The translations under genes were made by a program, and so were the position numbers. Source: a virus. Taken from it: a DNA stretch of 35,727 nt. The stretch is from positions 1 through 35,727 of the IMG/VR virus record IMGVR_UViG_3300043409_000542; one strand, 5' to 3'. A model generated the notes under the pieces. The model was not told the DNA's origin. It did no database searches and saw only the letters and a list, made by a program, of their open reading frames with translations. Below, one piece after another: positions 29,417 to 35,727 of this stretch (its first letter is position 1; every line of letters begins with the position of its first letter).

Positions 29417-29484
29417 AGCGGTGTCTCATCTGTCGGCTTACGGCAAACGCAGTTCCTACCTTGTGAACAGTTGCCGTTGCACAT
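29344..29484 (-). CDS. tiny Cys-rich protein (46 residues), overlapping
   Basis: ATG 29484, coupled to the preceding stop, to TGA 29346-29344. The N-terminus MCNGNCSQGRNCVCR matches a recurrent phage microprotein motif (C-x-G-x-C-x-Q-G-R-x-C). The last half shares 73 bases out of frame with the gene at 29177-29416 and reads like non-coding sequence, so the protein may have been extended, or only its N-terminal half matters. Confidence 0.5.
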   Translation of the reverse strand: MCNGNCSQGRNCVCRKPTDETPLWIKFYRSITRIVSIFSSKQGGRI

Positions 29485-29486
29485 TT

Positions 29487-29801
29487 TTACCAAGGCAGCG
29501 TTTGATTGGTAGGCGAGACAGGTGGGGTAATCATGCTATTAATCTGCCCCTGCACACACGCTTGGCAATTGCTAATCATTTGCGGGTCGAGCCAGCCAAT
29601 AACCTGCTCCTGAGTCAATTGGGCATATGGGGTGAACGCTTGCCCCGGCGTCAGGGTGCAACGCTGGTTGTTGTCAATAGTTGCCTCGTACTGCCCGTCA
29701 ATGCCAGCTACTTTGTATAACACATTGACTACAACATCGGTCTGCCCCTCAACTTGGGGCAGGGTGTACATATTGGTTATGGTGGTGGTAAAAGTGGTCA
29801 T
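29487..29801 (-). CDS. small protein downstream of the tail fibre (possible assembly factor)
   Basis: Product of 104 residues, starting inside the fibre stop codon (ATGA). Beta-rich first half (TTTITNMYTLPQVEGQTDVV), with IDNNQRCTL and a C-terminal TQEQVIGWLD segment. The position is that of a fibre-assembly chaperone or fibre accessory protein; the sequence gives no proof. Confidence 0.7.
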   Translation of the reverse strand: MTTFTTTITNMYTLPQVEGQTDVVVNVLYKVAGIDGQYEATIDNNQRCTLTPGQAFTPYAQLTQEQVIGWLDPQMISNCQACVQGQINSMITPPVSPTNQTLPW

Positions 29802-32110
29802 GGGTGGGTTGCCTTATATGCGTCGAATTCGGCTTTGAGTTCTTGGATGGCTTTGACCAAGATGGCGGTCATATTCTGGTCTATGTACTTGAGATTTTCT
29901 GCGTCTTTAGCATCAATCACTACCGCGTCAGAACCTTCAAGAGCCAAGACATCTTGGGCTAAGAAACCATACCGCACATCGCCAGTTGGCGTAGCATCTT
30001 CGCGGGACTTCTTAAACTTAAACGCAACCGGATTAAGCTGATTTACAAAACTTAGCCCATGTGGTACTGGCTTTACTTCCGTTTTATCTCTTGCATCAGA
30101 TGTTACTGTCCACGCTATTTTAATATAGGCATTTGTTGATGTATTATTACCAATTGCAATACGATTATCTTGACTTGTAATGTCAATAACGCCAGCCTGT
30201 GCGCCAGAAGAAACTCCTATTGCAACATTGTTTGCCCCCGTTGTTAAATTTACCAAGGCATTCTGTCCCATGCCAGTATTGCCATCCCCGGAAGTTGATG
30301 AGTTAGCTACTGCCCTGCCTACATAAGTATTGCCTCCACCTGTTGCGGCGTTCCCTGCTTGGGAGCCAAGTATTGTATTGTAACTTCCCGTTCCGGTTGC
30401 CCCGCCACATTCGGTTCCGAGATAAGTATTCTGGATTCCGGTGGTTAATCCGTAACCAGCTTGAAAACCCACTGCCGTATTTTGTGCACCAGTTGCTTTA
30501 TCTAACGCTGTAACTCCGATTGCGGTCATGTAACTGCCGCTTACATTTAACCGCCCAGCCGATTTACCAACATAAACGCCTGACCCTCCTGTTGTAACCG
30601 CAGGGGCAGCCTGATAACCTACCGCAGTATTGTCAGTACCGGAGGTATTAACTAATCCAGCACTTACGCCGACAAATGTATTGTTAACTCCGGTATTAAC
30701 TACCCCTGCGTTATATCCAAAAGCAGTCAGGTACGGAGTGCCACCAGATGTAGTTTGGCTAGCGTAGACAGTTCCTAGTGCAGTCGCTGTGGCGGCTGAA
30801 GCTCCACCACCTGAAGCAGCAATCGTAATTGCACCAGAAGCATTGGTAATAGTGACGTTTGTTCCAGCAGTCAGCGTTGTCCGAGTAAAACCTGTGCCGT
30901 TACCAATGTCCAAAGCGCCATTTGCAGGCGTTGTTGTTAGCCCTGTACCGCCATTGGCTATGGGTAGAGTGCCTGTCACGCCAGTTGTCAGAGGTAGACC
31001 CGTAAGGTTGGTCGCTACTCCACTTGCTGGAGTGCCAAGCACCGGAGCCACTAAAGTCAACGCCGTGCCGTTAGTGGTAGCGCCTGTGATGCCGCCAAAT
31101 GCCCCGGCATTGTTGTACTGGACTTGAGTTGTGGAGCCGCCTGGTGATCCAGCGGATGGTGTAGCCCAACTAGCATCACCGCGCCAGAAGGTTGATGCTG
31201 ATGCTGATGTTCCGCTTCCTAGATTGGTGACTGGCAGATTGCCTGTCACGCCGGTAGTCAAAGGCAGGCCAGTAGCGTTGGTTAGAACGCCGCTTGTTGG
31301 AGTCCCAAGAATAGGCGTTACCAGGGTCGGACTCGTCGCAAAGACATTGGCGCCAGTCCCAGTCTCATCAGTAAGAGCACCCAAAAGATTGGCAGAACTG
31401 AATGACCCCAACGATGTTGCATTACCCACTGATGTAACTGCACCAGTCAGGTTGGCGTTAGTGACAACGGTAGCGGCATTGCCAACGCTTGTAACACCAC
31501 CAGTCAGGTTAGCGTTAGTCGTTACATTGCTTGCCGTAAATGATGTTGCAGTCCCTGTGATGTTGGTTCCAACTAATGCGCTAGGCGTCCCAAGTGCAGG
31601 CGTGACCAGCGTTGGGCTGGTGTTCATCACAAAGGTAGTGCCAGTTCCTGTCTGGCTTGCAATGCTGGTTGCGTTGCCTACAGATGTGATTGGCCCGGTC
31701 AGGTTGGCATTAGCAGTTACAGCACCAGCAGTCAGCCCCGCCGCCGTGCCTGTGATGTTGGTTGCCGTCATGCTAGTCGGCGTTCCCAGGACGGCACCGT
31801 TGCCAAGCGTAGCAACCCCGGTGACATTGAGTGTGGTGCTGGCGGTGATAGCCTTGGCCGCTAGGGTGGTGTTAGCCACCGTCATCGTCCCGGTGGCCGC
31901 GCCGATGTTTACCGCTGTCGCTGCGCCGAAGGCGTTTACCGTTGTGCTAGTGGTGTTAAATACGGCCGCTGTTACCGGGCCTACTACAGCCCCAGCCAAA
32001 GTTGCTACTTGAGCGGTGCTTAGACTTAGCGCGCTGGTAGTGCCGTTGGTCTGTAAGTCCAACGCGCCAGCACTTGCTATGGCGCTACTCTTGATCGTTA
32101 CTGCTGCCAT
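29798..32110 (-). CDS. tail fibre/spike with C-terminal S74 autoprotease chaperone
   Basis: Product of 770 residues; AAGGGG precedes ATG 32110. Host recognition fibre. N-terminal two thirds: Thr/Ala/Gly-rich repeats such as NANLTGPITSVGN and SPTLVTPALGTPS. Next (about 455-640) are NTAVGYQAA/NTAVGFQAG-type turns like a YadA-head beta roll. C-terminal 100 residues: an intramolecular chaperone of the peptidase S74 type, with SDARDK giving a Ser671-Lys676 dyad, predicted to cut just before Ser671 after trimerisation, and a coiled-coil end. It sits unusually between portal and scaffold genes. Confidence 0.88.
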   Translation of the reverse strand: MAAVTIKSSAIASAGALDLQTNGTTSALSLSTAQVATLAGAVVGPVTAAVFNTTSTTVNAFGAATAVNIGAATGTMTVANTTLAAKAITASTTLNVTGVATLGNGAVLGTPTSMTATNITGTAAGLTAGAVTANANLTGPITSVGNATSIASQTGTGTTFVMNTSPTLVTPALGTPSALVGTNITGTATSFTASNVTTNANLTGGVTSVGNAATVVTNANLTGAVTSVGNATSLGSFSSANLLGALTDETGTGANVFATSPTLVTPILGTPTSGVLTNATGLPLTTGVTGNLPVTNLGSGTSASASTFWRGDASWATPSAGSPGGSTTQVQYNNAGAFGGITGATTNGTALTLVAPVLGTPASGVATNLTGLPLTTGVTGTLPIANGGTGLTTTPANGALDIGNGTGFTRTTLTAGTNVTITNASGAITIAASGGGASAATATALGTVYASQTTSGGTPYLTAFGYNAGVVNTGVNNTFVGVSAGLVNTSGTDNTAVGYQAAPAVTTGGSGVYVGKSAGRLNVSGSYMTAIGVTALDKATGAQNTAVGFQAGYGLTTGIQNTYLGTECGGATGTGSYNTILGSQAGNAATGGGNTYVGRAVANSSTSGDGNTGMGQNALVNLTTGANNVAIGVSSGAQAGVIDITSQDNRIAIGNNTSTNAYIKIAWTVTSDARDKTEVKPVPHGLSFVNQLNPVAFKFKKSREDATPTGDVRYGFLAQDVLALEGSDAVVIDAKDAENLKYIDQNMTAILVKAIQELKAEFDAYKATHP

Positions 32111-32113
32111 TTT

Positions 32114-34060
32114 TTACCCCTTTTGCATTTGCAGTTCGACAATCTTACCCTTGTTGTTGATGTCAGCTTCCTTGAGCATCAACTCGGCAATTTTCACTCT
32201 TTTGTCGAACTCGCGTGAATTTGCAGCGTCTTCATTGGGCAAGTTAGTCGTGAGACTACTCGCTATCTTAGCCTGTATTTCGCGGGGCATCAGTTGCGCC
32301 TCGACCGACAGCTTAGTAGCCTCGGCCCGGTTCTGCTCGGCCTGGGTCGTATTGACCGCTATCTGCGCCTGTGCTGCCTGTATTTGCAGTTCTTGCGCCA
32401 TCTTGGCATTAGGATCTGGTTCGCTAATTTTCTCCAGCGCGGCCATCAATTCGTACCTGTTTGTCAGGCTAGAATTGTTCAAAATGCCCTTCAAAATCAG
32501 CGGCAGTACTGGCGTATTTGGCCCAAGAGTCTGCAATAGCCCGATGAACTGCTGCTGCTCGTATTCGCGCGCTATGATGCCCAAAGTTGCCGTTGGGATG
32601 AATTTCAAGTCCACACTTGGGTAGCGTTCTGGGTCGAACTGCATGTACCTGAATGCGGCCTTGTGAATGAACGGTATCAGGAAGTCTTCTTGGAAGTTTA
32701 CCAGCGTCCTTTTGTACTTCTTAATGATGGACGCCACGGCCATGCTCATGCCGCCTTGGCCCATGTCCCGCGCACCGTTTGTTATGGCGCCTTGCGCGTC
32801 TAGCGTGCCCGTACTTTGCAGCAGCATCCGCTCGAACTCTTTGGCCGTCTGCAAATTATTGCCATCTGTCTGCCCGAACTTGAACGGGTACAGAATTTCG
32901 CTCGGTGGGCCGTTGGTAAGGAACGCTTTACCCGGTTTTACCTCAAATTTAGCACCTCTCGGTAGCCTGGTCGCGTCTACCGCGATCATGGGGCTGGTTG
33001 TCAGCGCCAGAGAGTCCAAATGCGACCGTACCTGTGCGTCAATAGCTTTTTGCATATTGAACGCCTTCTCCACCGTCCCCCGGCCCAGCAGTCTATTAGG
33101 CACCGTATCGTCTTGGTAGCTGATGACAGGGCGATCCTTCATCATGTACGGATTTTCTTCGGCTTTTAGCAGTATTCCATCGTTGGCAATGACAACAATC
33201 GCCTCTACCAAGTTCGAGTACTCATCCGCGACGCTACTCTCCGGGAAAAGTTCCTCGATTTTCTCGTCTTTTAGCAGATACTCCTTCGGCACCAGCCCGT
33301 AGTAGGTCAGCAGCAGCACCTTTTCGTCTTGGTACTGGCTAATCTCCTGTGTAGGCTCCAAGTCCGTATCGTCGTAGGTGGGTGTAATGTTGACCTTACG
33401 ATAGATCCCCTTCTCCATGCCCTCTACGATCTTGTGGATGGAGATGTACTTCTCTATCGCCACGCCCATGCAGTCATCTATGCTCGTCCCGTTAGGGTCG
33501 AACAAGAAGTTCTTAGGGTTGATCGGCATGATTTTGACCGCCACCCGGTCTTTTTCTTGTACACCAATCGCAGCTTGCGTCTGCCCCGGTATCGCCTTAG
33601 TGGTCGGCACGAACATCTTGTCCGTCTTTACCACGATCTCGCCTATGCCCGTGCCGTAGATCTCGGCCATCAGCTCAATTTGATCGATAGCCTTCCTGAT
33701 CTTGTCTACCTTGAAGTCCTCCATCAACTGCGCCTTGATGAGCGCCACATCCATCGGGTTGCCGTTCACATCCCGTATATCGTCCGTGATGTCGAAGAAC
33801 TCACCTTGTCCGAATATCGCCTCCATGATCTCAGCGTGGCGTGTCTCCACCGCCTGCTGCGTGGCTGGCGTGACTATGCGGCTACGCTCCGATTCGCGGG
33901 TCTTGTCTTGCGCGTCCCATTGACCACGGAAGATGCGCTCGTACTCCTCCCAGTCCGGTAGGTAGTTCGTGTTGCGCCAGTCGCGCCAGCGGTCACAATG
34001 GCTTACAACAAAGTCCGTAAGTTCTTTGTCAGCTTCTGTGGGTTCTTCAAATTCTTCCAT
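32114..34060 (-). CDS. portal protein
   Basis: Product of 648 residues. It starts with acidic residues then WRDWRNTNYLPDWEEYERIF, and has RIVTPATQQAVETRHAEI and VISYQDDTVPNRLLGRG, typical of large podovirus portal proteins. The C-terminus is a long charged helix (a barrel or crown domain). It starts directly after terL and precedes the fibre gene. It forms the dodecameric vertex through which DNA is packed and ejected. Confidence 0.92.
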   Translation of the reverse strand: MEEFEEPTEADKELTDFVVSHCDRWRDWRNTNYLPDWEEYERIFRGQWDAQDKTRESERSRIVTPATQQAVETRHAEIMEAIFGQGEFFDITDDIRDVNGNPMDVALIKAQLMEDFKVDKIRKAIDQIELMAEIYGTGIGEIVVKTDKMFVPTTKAIPGQTQAAIGVQEKDRVAVKIMPINPKNFLFDPNGTSIDDCMGVAIEKYISIHKIVEGMEKGIYRKVNITPTYDDTDLEPTQEISQYQDEKVLLLTYYGLVPKEYLLKDEKIEELFPESSVADEYSNLVEAIVVIANDGILLKAEENPYMMKDRPVISYQDDTVPNRLLGRGTVEKAFNMQKAIDAQVRSHLDSLALTTSPMIAVDATRLPRGAKFEVKPGKAFLTNGPPSEILYPFKFGQTDGNNLQTAKEFERMLLQSTGTLDAQGAITNGARDMGQGGMSMAVASIIKKYKRTLVNFQEDFLIPFIHKAAFRYMQFDPERYPSVDLKFIPTATLGIIAREYEQQQFIGLLQTLGPNTPVLPLILKGILNNSSLTNRYELMAALEKISEPDPNAKMAQELQIQAAQAQIAVNTTQAEQNRAEATKLSVEAQLMPREIQAKIASSLTTNLPNEDAANSREFDKRVKIAELMLKEADINNKGKIVELQMQKG

Positions 34061-35308
34061 TTAGATCCCCGCTATGACATCCATCGGCTCCCACTCCTCG
34101 TCCTCTTCGCTCTCGTAGTACGATGTGATCGCCAACTGGTCTATGTAACTAAGCGCGTCGGGCAGATCGTCATGCACCCCCTGCGCCGGGAACATCAGCA
34201 ACTGATCCGTGAATGTGTCCCAGTCGCCTTCCCGGTTCAAGATCACCCGGCCATGCTCGAACCGCCCCTGCAACGACCAGATGATTCTATCCGTTTTCTT
34301 CCTGTTGCCGTGCGTCAAGTCTACTATGTGCGAATATACATTGTTTTTTCGCATCAGATCGCTCAAATACGGCAGAACCGCGTTTTTTAGCGCCCCTCGC
34401 TCAATCCCAAGGCTCACCGGCCTGTAGTCGCGCATCTTCATCAGGATCTTAGCCGCCGTTTCCCGGATGTCCCACCGTCCGTGGTCGATCTCTTTTACGA
34501 ACCATTTCCCGTCATCTGTCACCTTCACCACCGCTATGGCGCTCTCATCCAGCCGCTTCTTAGCGTTCGCGGCCTGCTTTGCCACCTCCTCGAACCCCGC
34601 CAAGTCCACTGCCACGAAGTAGCTGCCATGCTCTGGCTCTTCGCCGTACTTGATCCATTCCTCCTTGAACATGTCCGATCCCGCATTGTCGAACGACGCC
34701 AAGTACTCCTGCTTGAATGCAAAGCTACTCAGCGTCTTCTTGGCGCTCTCTATCTCCGATGGGTCGATCAGCGGGTTGTCCTTAGTCGTGAAGTGCCAGG
34801 ACTTCCAATCCTCCTGCTTTAGATGAAACAAATCAAAGAACCAGTTGCGCCCCTTCGGCGTCCCTATGAATATCGCCTTGCCCTTCTTGTCCGACAGACT
34901 TGCCCGTATCACCTGCTCCCATGCTTCTGGCTTAATGTCCGCAACCTCGTCCAGCACCGCGTATGTCAGACTTACACCGCGCAGCGTGTCCGGTCTGTCT
35001 GCGCCTCTCACATAAATCTTCGCACCGTTTATTGTCGTAATGTCCATGTTATTGATGTGCGAGTTCGAGATCACATCGCGCCCAATCTCAAGCAACACAT
35101 CCCAGATAATCTGACGCGACTGCCCCGCCGTTGGACTCACATACAGTACCGCTGACCCCGGTGGACAACGCAGCGCCTCAATCAACAGCGTAGTCGCGGC
35201 CAGTCTGGACTTCCCACAACGCCGCCCTGCCGCTATCACCTTGAACCTCGTTTTGTCGGCAAATACTTCTTGTTGCCAGGGTAGCAGACTAAAGTTCAGA
35301 TCAGACAT
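34061..35308 (-). CDS. terL: terminase large subunit
   Basis: Product of 415 residues from ATG 35308 (TTG 35311 also in frame); it overlaps terS. ATPase: Walker A GRRCGKSR (28-35) and Walker B AVLDE with D120 and E121, then a coupling-type IGTPKG (148-153). Nuclease: FVAVDLA with D235, LGIERG with E303, and HDDLPDAL with D380, D381 and D384. The motor packs DNA into the procapsid through the portal encoded next. Confidence 0.95.
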   Translation of the reverse strand: MSDLNFSLLPWQQEVFADKTRFKVIAAGRRCGKSRLAATTLLIEALRCPPGSAVLYVSPTAGQSRQIIWDVLLEIGRDVISNSHINNMDITTINGAKIYVRGADRPDTLRGVSLTYAVLDEVADIKPEAWEQVIRASLSDKKGKAIFIGTPKGRNWFFDLFHLKQEDWKSWHFTTKDNPLIDPSEIESAKKTLSSFAFKQEYLASFDNAGSDMFKEEWIKYGEEPEHGSYFVAVDLAGFEEVAKQAANAKKRLDESAIAVVKVTDDGKWFVKEIDHGRWDIRETAAKILMKMRDYRPVSLGIERGALKNAVLPYLSDLMRKNNVYSHIVDLTHGNRKKTDRIIWSLQGRFEHGRVILNREGDWDTFTDQLLMFPAQGVHDDLPDALSYIDQLAITSYYESEEDEEWEPMDVIAGI

Positions 35309-35567
35309 CAATGATATCCCCGCCTATCCCTGTGATGTTTATCGTCACGGCGCTCCTTTGCTGTTTGTCTTTCTCGAACAACGATATCGGAAGCGCGCGA
35401 TCCAAGCACATCTTTATCGCCGCCATCTGACCCGGATGCTCGTCATTCAACGCGATGTCAATGACTTTCTGTGCGACATTCTTGCCGCCAGACTTTATCA
35501 TCAGCTCTTTGAGTTCCTTGACTCGCTGGTAGTCCGTCTTCGGAAGAACCATTGGTGGTTTGTACAT
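35301..35567 (-). CDS. terS: terminase small subunit
   Basis: Product of 88 residues, mostly helical, with DYQRVKELKELMIKSGGK and AIKMCLDRALPIS. The short length, position just upstream of and overlapping terL, and the nearby tandem repeats support recognition of the packaging site. AGGAA abuts ATG 35567; ATG 35552 is an alternative start with better spacing. Confidence 0.8.
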   Translation of the reverse strand: MYKPPMVLPKTDYQRVKELKELMIKSGGKNVAQKVIDIALNDEHPGQMAAIKMCLDRALPISLFEKDKQQRSAVTINITGIGGDIIDV

Positions 35568-35601
35568 TTCCTAGTTTACCTTTTTTTGTGGGTAGGTGGC
35601 A

Positions 35602-35727
35602 CCACTAATTTCTCAAGGCCAGCCGAACCCCTCCCCCCCCATGCAACCGGCCACCGGGCGCTGGCCACCGGGCGCTGGCCACCGGGCGCTGGCCACCGGG
35701 CGCTGGCCACCGGGCGCTGGCCACCGG
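35602..35727. repeat. terminal direct repeat, right copy, with longer 14-bp array
   Basis: Bases 35602-35713 repeat 1-112. The array here has five full 14-bp units (35649-35718) plus nine bases (35719-35727), one unit more than the left copy, and the sequence ends inside it. The gap 35568-35601 between terS and the repeat holds no gene; I found no convincing late promoter there. Confidence 0.95.

Noticed and set aside
31131-32012. 293-residue plus-strand ORF opposite the tail fibre
   Set aside because: Antisense to the Thr/Ala/Gly repeats of the fibre gene; its Val/Pro/Leu low-complexity sequence is the mirror of those repeats.
1-35727. tRNA genes, CRISPR arrays, integrase, attachment sites, transposase, diversity-generating reverse transcriptase
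   Set aside because: Looked for and not seen; the repeats present are tandem 14-mers, iterons or coding repeats, none with spacer-repeat structure.

Overview
The window is an essentially complete genome of a tailed double-stranded DNA phage (Caudoviricetes), about 35.6 kb. The same 112 bases occur at both ends (1-112 and 35602-35713), so the sequence closes into a circle or has terminally redundant ends. The head-tail proteins look like those of short-tailed, P22-like podoviruses: an oversized portal, a gp4-like adaptor, a gp10-like stabilisation protein, large internal virion proteins and no tape measure or tail tube. A GH24 lysozyme and a three-helix holin suggest a Gram-negative, probably proteobacterial, host; the sequence does not settle the genus. 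I see no integrase, CI/Cro-like repressor, RNA polymerase, tRNA or CRISPR array.

Layout. (1) 1-170: terminal repeat with a 14-bp GC-rich tandem array which, on the circle, lies just upstream of terS. (2) 169-787: one small minus-strand ORF, then about 400 bp of non-coding DNA packed with GACAAT/GACTAT repeats in two mirror-image clusters around an AT-rich core; this is a candidate origin or control region. (3) 788-3271: plus-strand operon of small, mostly unknown, often overlapping genes. (4) 9327-3261, minus strand: replication operon with a DUF2800 RecB-like nuclease, an unknown replication-module protein, an A-family DNA polymerase with 3'-5' exonuclease, and a primase-helicase. (5) 9422-14652, plus strand: VRR-NUC nuclease, cytosine-methyltransferase-like protein, SNF2 helicase, several microproteins, and a tightly coupled trio of a TGT/DpdA-like transglycosylase, a very small QueF-like protein and a YhhQ/VUT-type transporter. 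Operons 4 and 5 start from divergent sigma70-type promoters whose -35 boxes overlap. (6) 35567-14606, minus strand: the whole packaging, head, tail, fibre, internal-protein and lysis module, read terS, terL, portal, tail fibre, scaffold, capsid, adaptor, stabilisation protein, internal proteins, holin, lysozyme.

The most interesting proposal is that genes at 12130-13557 form a compact salvage-type 7-deazaguanine DNA modification cassette. The transporter would bring in preQ0 or preQ1, the DpdA-like enzyme would exchange it for guanine in phage DNA, and the 79-residue QueF-like protein, which keeps the Cys and FHE motifs but lacks the usual NADPH-binding motif, would tailor the nitrile. No queC, queD or queE is present, so the base would have to come from the host or the medium. 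All functions are inferred by reading the sequence; no search was run.
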